From NCBI GenBank assembly GCA_964550795.1, contig CAZKBH010000026.1:5543-69542 (forward strand): a stretch of 64,000 nt of DNA, in the 5' to 3' direction. This DNA is from M3007 sp964550795. GTDB lineage: Bacteria; Bacteroidota; Bacteroidia; Chitinophagales; Saprospiraceae. The notes under the pieces were generated by a model that searched no databases, was not told the origin of the DNA, and worked only from the letters and a program-made list of their open reading frames with translations. Positions within the stretch are counted from its first letter, which is position 1; the number at the start of each line of letters is the position of its first letter. This document shows positions 34,771 to 44,136 of this stretch, one piece after another. Both the position numbers and the translations under genes were made by a program.

Positions 34771-37700
34771 TTATGCAGTCAATTCGTTTGCGATCATTTC
34801 TGCCTGCTTCAAAACGGTTTCTGTCGCCAACATTTGCATGTCAGGCGGATAACCAAACTTCCTCAAAATTCTTTTGACTGCAACTTTCAGTTTGGCTTTT
34901 ACACTTTCTTTAATTGTCCAGTCAATGGACGCGTTCTGTCGGATGGTTTCTGTCAGCACAACGGCAAGTTCTCTTAATTTATCTTGTTGCATGAGTTCTC
35001 TTGCACTGTCGTTGTTGGCTACAGCTGTGTAAAAAGCATATTCAAAGTCTGTTAAGCCCAAGTGTTTTGCCTCGCTATCCGTCGCAACAATTTCTTTACT
35101 CAGCTTTATGAGTTCATCCATGACCTCAGCTGCTGTCAGAATCTTGTTGTGATATTTCTTGATCGAGTTTTCCAGCATCTCCAAAAATGTCCTGCTCTTA
35201 ACAAGGTTCTTTTTGGCTCTCGATTTTATTTCATCATTCAAGAGTTTTTTCAACACTTCCAAGGCAACATTTTTATGCTCCATTCCTTTCAGTTCCAATA
35301 GGAATTCTTCGGATAGAATTGAAATGTCTGGTTTCTTTATTCCTGCTGCATCAAATACGTCAATGACTTGTTCTGAAACCAAAGCCTTATCAATGACTTG
35401 TCTGATAGTCGTCTCAATCTCTTCGTCCGTTCTGCCCGAACCTGTTCCGTCAAATTTTGCCAATCGTGCTTTTACCGCCTGAAAAAACGAAACTTCATCT
35501 TTTGCATCCATTGCCTGGTCATGCGGGATGGCAATGGCAAACGCTTTTGAAAGCGCGGTTACCTCATTGATGTATCGCTTCTTCCCATCTTGCAAGCCTA
35601 AAACATGTTCTTCGGCTGCAAGAATCAGCGACAATTTTTTTGATGTGTCCGCTTCAAAATAGGTTTCATACTCAAAGCCATGATACATCTGAGAAACAAC
35701 TTCCAACTTCTCCAACATCAATTGAACAGCTTGCTCCTGCAAAATCGTTGGGTCGCCTTTTCCACCTGCATCAGAATAAAATGCCAATGCCTTTTTCAAG
35801 TCTGCTGCAATGCCCAGATAATCTACAATCAAACCACCTGGCTTGTCTTTGTAAACCCGGTTTACCCTTGCAATGGCCTGCATCAAATTATGCCCTTTCA
35901 TTGGTTTGTCAATGTAAAGGGTGTGCATACTTGGAGCGTCAAAACCAGTTAGCCACATATCCCGAACGATGACCAACTGCAATTCATCATCGGGATTTTT
36001 CATCCTTTCGGCTAAGGTTCTTCTTTGCTCTTTGGTGGTGTGGTGTTTTGCAATTTTATCACCATCAGAAGAAGCCGAAGTCATGACCACTTTTATCACA
36101 CCTTTGTTCAAATCGGCTGAATGCCATTCAGGTTTCAGGTCAATGATTGCCTGATACAAATCGGCTGCAATTCTGCGGCTCATGGTAACAATCATTCCTT
36201 TGCCTTCAAATACTTCCTGCCGTTGGCTAAAGTGTGTAACAATGTCTTTGGCAATATTCTTAATTCGATTTTCACTGCCAACCAAGGCTTCCAACTGTGC
36301 CCATTTGGCTTTTGCTTTCTGTGTATTGGTTAAATCTTCCTGGTCCAGTTCATCATCCAGGTCTTCCACCAATTGTTTGCCTTCCTCGCTTAGATTGACC
36401 TTTGCCAGACGGCTTTCGTAATAAATGCGAACCGTTGCTCCATCTTCAACCGCCTGGGCGATGTCGTAGATGTCCACATAGTTTCCAAAAACGGCTGGGG
36501 TATTTACGTCGGTGTTTTCAATCGGGGTACCTGTAAAGCCTAAATAGGTGGCATTCGGCAAAGCATCCCGCATGTATTTTGCAAAACCGTAGACGATTTT
36601 TTTACCCACTACATTTCCTTTTCCGTCCTTCTCATCTATAGTTTTTGCTTTAAAACCGTATTGGGTTCTGTGCGCTTCGTCAGCGATTACAACGATGTTC
36701 TTTCGGTCAGAAAGCATTTCGTAAACATTGCCTTCTTCGGGTTGAAATTTTTGCACCGTTGCAAACACTACGCCCCCCGAAGCAACTTTCAATAAATCTT
36801 TGAGTTGGTTTCTGTCGTCTGCCTGAACTGGCTCTTGTCTTAGCAATTGTTTGGATGCGGCAAACGTGTCAAAAAGTTGGTCGTCCAAATCATTGCGGTC
36901 GGTTATGACCAGTATGGTCGGATTGTTTAAAGCCAAAACGATTTTACCGGTGTAGAAAACCATGGATAATGATTTCCCACTTCCTTGTGTATGCCAAACC
37001 ACCCCGCCTTTCCGGTCGCCAATGGGTTGTTTTTTCACGCCTGGCAGTCCATAACTTTCAGGAGATTCCATGGCCATACTCAAGGGCATTTCCTTTTCTA
37101 AAGTATATCCAGTGGCACGAAGTGTGGATTCAACAGCTCTGTTTACGGCATAGTATTGATGATAAGCCGCTAATTTTTTAACGGTTGAAATGGTGGTGAT
37201 GCCTGTTTCAGCATCTACCTTCTTCGATTTTTCAAAAACAATGAAATGCCGGATTAAGTCAATCAAGGTTTCCTTGTTCAACATGCCTTGAATCAAGGTT
37301 TCTAACTGACTGACCAAATGCGATGCTTCAGCCTTTCCGTCTGCCGATTTCCAGGACATGAAGCGACTAAAGCCAGAAGATATAGAACCTGCTTTGGCTT
37401 CCAGTCCATCGGAAATAACGACCAAACCGTTGTAAGTGAACAGGCTTGGAATGATGGCTTTATAGGTTTCTACTTGCTTAAATGCTGAATGGATAGTGGT
37501 ATTTTCGTGTGCTGCGTTTTTTAGTTCAATAAGCACCAACGGAATACCATTGACAAACAGCATCACATCGGGGCGTTTGTTGTTTCCGTTTTCAATGATG
37601 GTGAATTGATTGGCTACCACAAAATCGTTGTTCTGTGGATTTTTAAAATCTATCAACCAAACCCGGTCACCCCGGTCGTCTCCATCTACACGTTTGGAAA

Positions 37701-37995
37701 CGGGAATACCTTCGGTTAAAAAACGGTGAAAGGTTTCATTGTTGGTGAGCAGTTCAGGCGAAGCAATACGCTGAATTTCTTTGATGGCTTCTGCCTGTGC
37801 ATCGGCTGGAATACCGGGGTTGATTTGTTTAACGGCATTTTTCAATCTGCCCAAGAGCAAAACCTGCTCAAAACTATCCCGCTCGGGGTTTTCTGAGTCG
37901 GGGGCAACATCGGGGGCATAGATATACGCATAGCCGAGTTTATCGAGCAACTCGATGGCGAAGGATTCGATGGTGTTTTCGGTGATGCGTGTCAT
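34771..37995 (-). CDS. hsdR: Type I restriction enzyme R subunit (HsdR)
   Basis: 1074 residues, normal for HsdR. N-terminal PD-(D/E)XK nuclease: RPDVMLFVNGIPLVLIELK (Asp, then Glu-Leu-Lys near 156). Then a superfamily 2 helicase/translocase: TQGSGKS near 338, TILVITDRNDLD, the DEAH box ADEAHRTQYG near 438, GFTGTP, and DMWLTGFDAPSMHTLYIDKPM with ARVNR. A helical C-terminal domain binds the methylase core. It cuts DNA far from an unmodified site after ATP-driven translocation. Its start overlaps the end of hsdS by 4 nt. Last gene of the RM operon, with mutL 76 bp further on. Confidence 0.97.
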   Translation of the reverse strand: MTRITENTIESFAIELLDKLGYAYIYAPDVAPDSENPERDSFEQVLLLGRLKNAVKQINPGIPADAQAEAIKEIQRIASPELLTNNETFHRFLTEGIPVSKRVDGDDRGDRVWLIDFKNPQNNDFVVANQFTIIENGNNKRPDVMLFVNGIPLVLIELKNAAHENTTIHSAFKQVETYKAIIPSLFTYNGLVVISDGLEAKAGSISSGFSRFMSWKSADGKAEASHLVSQLETLIQGMLNKETLIDLIRHFIVFEKSKKVDAETGITTISTVKKLAAYHQYYAVNRAVESTLRATGYTLEKEMPLSMAMESPESYGLPGVKKQPIGDRKGGVVWHTQGSGKSLSMVFYTGKIVLALNNPTILVITDRNDLDDQLFDTFAASKQLLRQEPVQADDRNQLKDLLKVASGGVVFATVQKFQPEEGNVYEMLSDRKNIVVIADEAHRTQYGFKAKTIDEKDGKGNVVGKKIVYGFAKYMRDALPNATYLGFTGTPIENTDVNTPAVFGNYVDIYDIAQAVEDGATVRIYYESRLAKVNLSEEGKQLVEDLDDELDQEDLTNTQKAKAKWAQLEALVGSENRIKNIAKDIVTHFSQRQEVFEGKGMIVTMSRRIAADLYQAIIDLKPEWHSADLNKGVIKVVMTSASSDGDKIAKHHTTKEQRRTLAERMKNPDDELQLVIVRDMWLTGFDAPSMHTLYIDKPMKGHNLMQAIARVNRVYKDKPGGLIVDYLGIAADLKKALAFYSDAGGKGDPTILQEQAVQLMLEKLEVVSQMYHGFEYETYFEADTSKKLSLILAAEEHVLGLQDGKKRYINEVTALSKAFAIAIPHDQAMDAKDEVSFFQAVKARLAKFDGTGSGRTDEEIETTIRQVIDKALVSEQVIDVFDAAGIKKPDISILSEEFLLELKGMEHKNVALEVLKKLLNDEIKSRAKKNLVKSRTFLEMLENSIKKYHNKILTAAEVMDELIKLSKEIVATDSEAKHLGLTDFEYAFYTAVANNDSARELMQQDKLRELAVVLTETIRQNASIDWTIKESVKAKLKVAVKRILRKFGYPPDMQMLATETVLKQAEMIANELTA

Positions 37996-39245
37996 TCTTC
38001 AACTTTTATTTCACCGCTCATCAACTTCGGTAATAACGTGTCGCGTAAAGCGGTGAGGGTGCGGATTTGGGTTTGATTGTATTCTACTTTAAAGTATAGG
38101 TTTTCAATAATTGGAGCCTTCTCATTTTGTATATCTAATGGCGGGACGATAATATCACAATCCCTGATTGTTTCTGTTGACAGATTTACTTGAACACCAC
38201 TGTTTGCCTTACTCTGCAAAATCTGAATAAACTCTGTATCTTTTAATTGGATATACAAAAGATAATTACTAATCAACTTAGTGCTATCTTTAATGTAAAT
38301 TCTTGCAACCCGTTGGTTTAAAACATAGTTATCACTTTTATCAATCATTGCAGGCACTCCTAGTATCACAACATTGTCTTTCATATCAGTCATTGCCATC
38401 ACAATATCACCTTTGTTTAATACCCATCTTTTTAATCTTTCAGTGCGTGGCACATAATCTTTTTTTGGGTCTGTTCTTAATCCACCACCTTTTTTAATAT
38501 GACCCATTTTCAAAACTTCCAAATGACCTGATTGAGATTCAACATAATCTTTACTGCTAAAAGCAAAGCCGTTTTGAATTTCTGCTATATCTCCAAGTTT
38601 TTGAGTCTTCCAATCCTCCTTCGCTTCCTCCACAAACCACTGCCGAAACAACGTTTCCGCCATTTTTTCTAAGGTGGCGTTTTGGCGGTGCAGGAGGTCT
38701 ATTTTGTCGTCTAAACTGCTGAGGATGGAGGCGATGGCAGTTTGTTCATTAGGTAGTGGTATTGTCAAGTTGAGACCTAATATGTCAGCCTTTGAAATAT
38801 TAGCTTGATTTGCACTGCCTGATGACTGATTAGCTAAATAAAATCTAACATCTTCATTTTTAAAAAGGTAATAAATGAAATCTAAATTGGTGTCATCTTT
38901 TACTATAAGTTTCCCAACTCGCTGATTAAGCAATGATTTTTCCTTAAGCTTATATCGAGAAACATCACCAACTACTTGCGTTTGTGCTTGCGGATGATTA
39001 CCTGTCATCGCAATCAATACATCACCTTCAGACAATAAGAACTTTTCAAGAATTGGGTTGTATTTATGAAAAACAACATCTTTTAAATTCACATCGCCAT
39101 TAGCAACATTTTTTATCTTAATTACGGGTAATGAACCTTCAATTTGTTCTGCTAAAAAGTCGGGTGATTTGAAAGCGAAACCACTAATCAAATCAATATG
39201 GTTACCTATGGTCACTTCTTTCCACTCATTCATGTTCAACGCCAT
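37992..39245 (-). CDS. hsdS: Type I restriction enzyme specificity subunit (HsdS)
   Basis: 417 residues with the usual two target-recognition domains, starting WKEVTIGNHIDLISGFAF and WKTQKLGDIAEIQNGFAF, each followed by a conserved spacer helix. The central spacer has NEQTAIASILSSLDDKIDLLHRQNATLEKMAETLF. Together they read a two-part DNA site and direct HsdM and HsdR. The recognition sequence cannot be read from the protein. The start overlaps the 3' end of the preceding small gene by 20 nt and its stop overlaps hsdR by 4 nt, so translation is probably coupled. Confidence 0.95.
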   Translation of the reverse strand: MALNMNEWKEVTIGNHIDLISGFAFKSPDFLAEQIEGSLPVIKIKNVANGDVNLKDVVFHKYNPILEKFLLSEGDVLIAMTGNHPQAQTQVVGDVSRYKLKEKSLLNQRVGKLIVKDDTNLDFIYYLFKNEDVRFYLANQSSGSANQANISKADILGLNLTIPLPNEQTAIASILSSLDDKIDLLHRQNATLEKMAETLFRQWFVEEAKEDWKTQKLGDIAEIQNGFAFSSKDYVESQSGHLEVLKMGHIKKGGGLRTDPKKDYVPRTERLKRWVLNKGDIVMAMTDMKDNVVILGVPAMIDKSDNYVLNQRVARIYIKDSTKLISNYLLYIQLKDTEFIQILQSKANSGVQVNLSTETIRDCDIIVPPLDIQNEKAPIIENLYFKVEYNQTQIRTLTALRDTLLPKLMSGEIKVEE

Positions 39246-39699
39246 TTATGAAGTAACGAAAAGTTGCTTCGGTTCTACCAATATGAACAAACACACCAAT
39301 CAGATAATGATAATTATCGTTTGGGTTGGTTAGGTCTTCTAATTTCTGGATGTCTGTTGCTATATCATTATTCCACCAACCTTTAAACTCGGCAATTAAT
39401 TTGTTTTCTTCGTTTGAATCTCGTCTATGAATTATCAAATCTGGTCTTAGCCCATTTGGAAAACGTCCTGATTTTTTAGCATTACCATGATACTTGTTGT
39501 ATTCAGAATCCAAGTCTAATGCCTCATAATGTGTCCCATTCAGAAAATTGCTTAAATGAATACCTGTTCTAAAAACAAATGCTTGTTCTAATCCTTCTCT
39601 GTCTCCTTGGGCAAAACGCAGCAAAAACCTTTCTTCCTGATAAACCGCATTAATTGCATTTCGGAGAACTTCAACTAAGTATGTCTGCTCTTCACTCAT
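39226..39699 (-). CDS. Small PD-(D/E)XK-like protein in the RM operon
   Basis: 157 residues, not a family I can name. It has LRPDLIIHRR (Asp87) and LIAEFKGWW (Glu104-Phe-Lys106), the spacing of a PD-(D/E)XK nuclease core, preceded by helical segments with several Glu residues. No signal peptide or membrane segment. It lies between the DUF1016 gene and hsdS and overlaps hsdS by 20 nt, so it is translated as part of the operon. Possibly an accessory nuclease, an inhibitor of the DUF1016 protein, or a specificity partner; these are guesses from position. Confidence 0.7.
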   Translation of the reverse strand: MSEEQTYLVEVLRNAINAVYQEERFLLRFAQGDREGLEQAFVFRTGIHLSNFLNGTHYEALDLDSEYNKYHGNAKKSGRFPNGLRPDLIIHRRDSNEENKLIAEFKGWWNNDIATDIQKLEDLTNPNDNYHYLIGVFVHIGRTEATFRYFINGVEHE

Positions 39700-39758
39700 T
39701 GATTTTAATCTTTAAAAAGTTAGCAGCAATTATTTTATTCCAGTTGGTTTTCAAGGTT

Positions 39759-40781
39759 TTACGCCTCCTCACTATCCTGCGCTGCGTTAAAATTGTTCAA
39801 CTCGTTCATCAGCATGGCTTCCAGTTCTTTGGTAGGCAGCAGTAGTTGGTATTCAGCTACGCCAATGGGTTTGTGGATGTCTTGCAGGGCAATTTCCACG
39901 TCGAGGTGGTCTTTATCGGCGCAAAGAATGATGCCAATAGAGGGGTTTTCTTCGGCTTGTTTTTCGAGTTTGTCCAATAAGCCGAGGTAAAAATTCATCT
40001 TGCCCACGTATTCAGGTTTAAAACTGCCGATTTTTAGTTCCAGGGCTACCAGACACCGCAAACCCCTGTGGTACAACAGGATGTCCACGAAATACTCTTT
40101 CTGGTTGTATTCGAGCCTGTGCTGGTTGCCGATAAAGGTGAAGCCCTTGCCCAGTTCGAGGATAAAATGTTTGATTTTTTCTACGAGGCGTTGTTCCAGT
40201 TCCGTTTCCCGCAGGGCCTGCGTCAGACCCAGAAAACCGAGATTGTAGCTACTTCTGAGCATCTCATCGGCCTGTTCTGCCAGGATTTCGGGCAGGGTTT
40301 CGTTGAAATTATGCGATTTAGGCAGGTTTTTTTCGGCATGGTAGGCATCCGCTTTCAGGTAATTAAGCAAAATATTTCGTGACCAACCCATTGCCATGGC
40401 TTTTTCGGCATAAAACAGGGCTTCGTCGTCTTGGTCTGTTTTATCCAGTAAAAGCAGATTATGCCCCCAGGGCAAAACTGCTACGGCCTGTAGCAGTTTT
40501 GCCTCGGCCTGGACATATCGCTCATAAAAGCGTTTCATATTCCACAAACTTCGGGGCGAAAGTCCCATATCAGGAAATTCCGCTTTCAAATCAACGGACA
40601 GCCTGTTTACAACACCGGCTCCATGACCTTTTTCGATTTTTCGTTCAGAAAGTAACTTGCCCAAATTCCAATACACCCCCATTGCAGCGGTGTTCACCTG
40701 CCTTGCAATGGCGATTCGGGCGGTTTTAATTTCCGTTACCGCCAGTTGAAAAATCTCCCCATATTGCTTGTCTAATTCCAT
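39759..40781 (-). CDS. DUF1016 (YhcG-type) PD-(D/E)XK nuclease-domain protein in the RM operon
   Basis: 340 residues. The N-terminal DUF1016 domain ends with the PWGHN motif, GLSPRSLWNMKRFYERY precedes it, and GWSRNILLNYL follows. The C-terminal nuclease domain has FVDILLYHRGLRCLVALELKIG (Asp, then Glu-Leu-Lys). It lies 3 bp after hsdM and before the small gene and hsdS, so it is part of the operon. It is only distantly similar to the DUF1016 protein at 7469-8524: it has PWGHN where the other has SWTHF. The role is not established; in this position it may add a second cleavage activity to the type I system. A palindrome with 14-bp arms is inside the gene (40471-40503). Confidence 0.9.
   Translation of the reverse strand: MELDKQYGEIFQLAVTEIKTARIAIARQVNTAAMGVYWNLGKLLSERKIEKGHGAGVVNRLSVDLKAEFPDMGLSPRSLWNMKRFYERYVQAEAKLLQAVAVLPWGHNLLLLDKTDQDDEALFYAEKAMAMGWSRNILLNYLKADAYHAEKNLPKSHNFNETLPEILAEQADEMLRSSYNLGFLGLTQALRETELEQRLVEKIKHFILELGKGFTFIGNQHRLEYNQKEYFVDILLYHRGLRCLVALELKIGSFKPEYVGKMNFYLGLLDKLEKQAEENPSIGIILCADKDHLDVEIALQDIHKPIGVAEYQLLLPTKELEAMLMNELNNFNAAQDSEEA
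40471..40503. repeat. Palindrome inside the operon DUF1016 gene
   Basis: GGCAAAACTGCTAC (40471-40484), 5-nt loop GGCCT, exact complement (40490-40503). It encodes the residues just before PWGHN and is centred six codons before the Trp, the same place as the unrelated palindrome in the other DUF1016 gene. Confidence 0.9.
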
Positions 40782-40784
40782 GAT

Positions 40785-42335
40785 TTACACCTTTATCTTA
40801 GACAAATTGGCGGCAATGATTTCATTCAACTGCGCTTCTTCTTTGAGTTGTGCTTCCAATTCAGTTTTCAAAGCCGCAAAGCGTTCTGCAAAATCAAAAT
40901 CATCTTCGTCATCGGGCAAGCCCACATATCTGCCCGGAGTAAGCACATAGTCGAGTTCTTTTACTTTGCTGATCGGTGCAGAAGCACAGAAGCCTGCAAT
41001 GTCTTCATAATTGCCGTCAAGGTTTCTCCAATTATGGTAAGTGCTGGTAATTTTTTCAACGTCTTCTTGCGAAAGTTCTTTGGTTCTGCGGTTGATCAAA
41101 TGCCCCAGGTTTCGGGCATCAATGAATAAAATCTCGTTGCTTCTATCCCGGAAGCCTCTGCCTCCCCCAACAGGGGAGGAACTACGGTTACGGCTCATAA
41201 ACCATAAGGCAGCAGGTATCTGTGTGTTTAGAAACAATTTGGCGGGCAGGTTTACAATGCAATCTATGAAACCGTTTTCAACCAAGGCTTTTCTGATGTC
41301 GCCTTCGCCAGATGTTTTGGAAGTCAACGCCCCTTTTGCCAACACCACCCCAGCTTGTCCGTTGGGCGCTAAGTGGTAAATAAAATGCTGCATCCAGGCA
41401 AAGTTGGCGTTGCCGGTGGGTGGCACACCATATTGCCAGCGTCCGTCCGTTCGCATCAAATCACCACCCCAATCACTCACGTTAAACGGTGGATTGGCAA
41501 TGATGTAATCTGCTTTCAGGTCTTTGTGTGCATCGTTCAAAAAAGAACCTTCGTTGTTCCATTTCACTTGAGAGCTGTCAATGCCCCGAATAGCCAGGTT
41601 CATTTTAGCCAGTCGCCAGGTGGTTTGGTTGCTCTCTTGTCCGTATATGGAAATGTCGTTTACTTTTCCCTGGTGTTCGGTGACAAATTTTTCGGAGTGA
41701 ACAAACATACCACCCGAACCACAGCAAGGGTCAAACACGCGTCCTTTGTAAGGCTCCAACATTTCAACCAATAATTCAACCACGCTTCTGGGCGTATAGA
41801 ACTGTCCGCCTTTTTTGCCTTCTGCAAGGGCAAACTCACCCAGGAAATATTCAAAAACGTGTCCAAGCACATCTGCACTTCTTGCCTTGGCATCGCCTAA
41901 AGCAATGTTTCCAACCAAGTCAATGAGTTCACCCAAACTGGTCGGATCCAAATTTTGTCGGGCAAATACCTTGGGTAAAACACCTTTCAGGGAAGCGTTT
42001 TCTTTTTCGATGGCATCCATGGCATCGTCCACAAACTTTCCAATTTCAGGTTGTTTGGCTTTCGATTGCAGGTAATTCCATCGGGCATCCTGCGGAACAA
42101 AGAATACATTTTCTGCTTTGTATTCGTCTTTGTCTTCAGGGTCTGCACCTTGTGCTACTTCAGCCAGTAGTTGCTGATACTTTTCTTCAAATGCATCGGA
42201 GATGTATTTCAGGAAGATCAAGCCCAGCACAATGTGTTTGTATTCGGCTGCATCAATATTCTTGCGAAGCTTGTCTGCGGTTTTCCAGAGTTGTTTCTCT
42301 AAAGGTTCTTCCGTGGTCGTTTTTTGTTTGGCCAT
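40785..42335 (-). CDS. hsdM: Type I restriction enzyme M subunit (HsdM, adenine methylase)
   Basis: 516 residues. The N-terminal helical domain (LWKTADKLRKNIDAAEYKH) binds HsdS; the N6-adenine methyltransferase domain has VFDPCCGSGGMFV near 205 (AdoMet binding) and ADYIIANPPFN near 281 (catalytic NPPF). It modifies the host site and forms the core of the complex. In the C-terminal part, between LWFMSRN and NEILFIDARNLG, the segment SSSPVGGGRGFRD looks like an insertion and is encoded by a small palindrome (41161-41179). First gene of the RM operon; its ATG is 24 bp from the next minus-strand stop. Confidence 0.96.
   Translation of the reverse strand: MAKQKTTTEEPLEKQLWKTADKLRKNIDAAEYKHIVLGLIFLKYISDAFEEKYQQLLAEVAQGADPEDKDEYKAENVFFVPQDARWNYLQSKAKQPEIGKFVDDAMDAIEKENASLKGVLPKVFARQNLDPTSLGELIDLVGNIALGDAKARSADVLGHVFEYFLGEFALAEGKKGGQFYTPRSVVELLVEMLEPYKGRVFDPCCGSGGMFVHSEKFVTEHQGKVNDISIYGQESNQTTWRLAKMNLAIRGIDSSQVKWNNEGSFLNDAHKDLKADYIIANPPFNVSDWGGDLMRTDGRWQYGVPPTGNANFAWMQHFIYHLAPNGQAGVVLAKGALTSKTSGEGDIRKALVENGFIDCIVNLPAKLFLNTQIPAALWFMSRNRSSSPVGGGRGFRDRSNEILFIDARNLGHLINRRTKELSQEDVEKITSTYHNWRNLDGNYEDIAGFCASAPISKVKELDYVLTPGRYVGLPDDEDDFDFAERFAALKTELEAQLKEEAQLNEIIAANLSKIKV
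41161..41179. repeat. Small palindrome inside hsdM
   Basis: CCTCCCC, 5-nt loop, GGGGAGG. Encodes part of a Gly-rich, probably inserted loop. It resembles palindromes with CCTCCCC arms that I know as dispersed repeats in Bacteroidota genomes. Confidence 0.6.
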
Positions 42336-42359
42336 TATCTTTTCTTAAAGTTTAATACA

Positions 42360-44036
42360 TCAATTTCTCGGCCTCCCGCCTCCACCTCTCACCACACTCA
42401 ATTTCATCACCTCGGCTTTCCCATTGCGCTTGTCTTGCAAACGCACAAAATAGATGCCTTCTGAAATGCCGGACACATCAAAGTAGAAGGCGTTGAATCC
42501 GGGGTGCACCACCTCGCTCCGGGAAGCAATCAGTGTGCCGCCCAGCCCATGCAGGCTGAGGTAGGCATCAAAAGCTTCGCTGCGGTTTTCGTAGGCGATT
42601 TCGGTGTAGGCGCTGGCGGGGTTGGGGAACAATTTCATCGGGCGGAACTGATCCACCACGATTTCGGCGCCGCCCCACTGGCAATTGGGCACTACCCGGT
42701 GCTCCCGCGCTACCAATTTCATTTTATCATAACCGTCCAGCATCGTTTGCTCCATCACATAAGGGTTTGCGCCGAGCCAATCCTGGAGTAGGCTGGCAAA
42801 CACCTGCCGGTAATCGAATTGCATGATTTTCAACTGATTACCATTGGCCAGATCAAACATATCCGGGTTGGTACCATACACGCCCGGGTTCACATCTTTG
42901 CCAAAAACCAACATGGGCGAGAGGGTGCCGTGGTCGGTTCCAAAGGAGCCATTTTCCTTGATGCAGCGACCAAATTCGGAGAAGGTGCAGCCCATTACGT
43001 TGTCCGCCAGACCCATGCCCGTCAGGTCGTCAAAAAATGTTTTGATGGAATCGGAAAGGGTTCTCAGCAGGTTTGCGTGTGCGCCCAGACTGGCATCGCC
43101 GGAATCCACCTGTGCAGAGTGGGTATCAAAACCGCCGAGTTGGCAGAGGTAAATTTTGGTTTTGCAGCCGCCCTTAATCATTCGGGCCACCGTTTTTAAC
43201 TGTGCACCCAAGGATCCCGTCGGATAGGTTGTAATCGAATTCGACCCGGCATTAAATACGTCCGTGACCCGCTGCGCATACAGGTTGATGCTGCGTTCCA
43301 CCCCCATGATATAGTCCAGTTCCTCGCCATGATCGCTATCGGGCACGTTCATCACGGGCGCGCCGCCAATGGTTTGAATCAGCGAATAAAATCCGGCGGG
43401 ATCCTGGCCGCTCAGGTTAATCACATTCTGGTGCTCCGTTTCGGTATGAAAACCCAGCGAGGTCGTTGGGTCGCCAATCTGAATGCCAAGTGGATCGGGC
43501 ATATCTGCCGTAGGCACTCCTTCAATATGCGGGTAAAAAGCCTGCAAGGCGCGGCCCATCCATCCCGAGGTTATATTGTTAAGTTCTGGCGAGCCGCCGC
43601 CGCCGGAAAGCCAGAGATCTGTGCCTTTGAAGTGGCTTTGGTTCATGCTTTGATAACCAGCCGCCTGCACGATGCTCAACCAACCCCGGTCGTACAGCTC
43701 TTTCAAACTGGTCATGGCAGGGTGAAGTCCCGCCTGATCCGCACTGGGCAGACTGTTGTCAATTGGGATATAAGCGCCTGGTCCTGAATCGTTTATACGC
43801 GTCGTTGGCCGGAGTTCTGCGTAGCGGTCGTAGTTGGCTGCCGGGATAATCATGTTCAACCCGTCGTTGCCTCCCTTGAGTTGAATCAACACGAGGGTGC
43901 GATCTTCCACGCCGTTGCAGGAAGAGAGGATGTTGGCCATTCGGCTGTTGGCAAATGGGCGCATGGCGAAACCATTTACAGCAAAAGGCGTGATGCCAGC
44001 GGCAGGAAGGAGGCGGAGAAAATTTCTTCTTTTCAT
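42360..44036 (-). CDS. DUF1501 (sulfatase-like) Tat-exported protein with T9SS sorting domain
   Basis: 558 residues from the ATG at 44036, which opens a twin-arginine signal (KRRNFLRLLPAAG). The DUF1501 domain follows, with LVLIQLKGGNDGLNMIIP near the start, GGFDTHSAQVD in the middle and TFSEFGRCIKENGSFGTDHG later, which carry the His and Asp residues that resemble the metal site of alkaline phosphatase-like enzymes. C-terminal T9SS domain (LFPNPASAYTEIAYE, GISEGIYFVRLQD). Such genes are often next to a DUF1800 gene; none is here. Substrate unknown. A frame extends upstream to 44183 but would put 49 residues before the Tat signal, so the ATG at 44036 is preferred. Confidence 0.87.
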   Translation of the reverse strand: MKRRNFLRLLPAAGITPFAVNGFAMRPFANSRMANILSSCNGVEDRTLVLIQLKGGNDGLNMIIPAANYDRYAELRPTTRINDSGPGAYIPIDNSLPSADQAGLHPAMTSLKELYDRGWLSIVQAAGYQSMNQSHFKGTDLWLSGGGGSPELNNITSGWMGRALQAFYPHIEGVPTADMPDPLGIQIGDPTTSLGFHTETEHQNVINLSGQDPAGFYSLIQTIGGAPVMNVPDSDHGEELDYIMGVERSINLYAQRVTDVFNAGSNSITTYPTGSLGAQLKTVARMIKGGCKTKIYLCQLGGFDTHSAQVDSGDASLGAHANLLRTLSDSIKTFFDDLTGMGLADNVMGCTFSEFGRCIKENGSFGTDHGTLSPMLVFGKDVNPGVYGTNPDMFDLANGNQLKIMQFDYRQVFASLLQDWLGANPYVMEQTMLDGYDKMKLVAREHRVVPNCQWGGAEIVVDQFRPMKLFPNPASAYTEIAYENRSEAFDAYLSLHGLGGTLIASRSEVVHPGFNAFYFDVSGISEGIYFVRLQDKRNGKAEVMKLSVVRGGGGRPRN

Positions 44037-44136
44037 GTTAAATTCAGGATCAATAGGCGTTTGATGGCTTATTGGAAAAACAAAAAAGAGGAAATTTGGG
44101 GTTAATTCGCATACTATTGGACATTTTCCGAAATCG

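Noticed and set aside
39226..40781. Toxin-antitoxin pair made of the DUF1016 gene and the 157-residue gene
   Set aside because: Neither protein resembles a known toxin or antitoxin, and both are nuclease-like and embedded in an RM operon. Kept as part of that operon instead.
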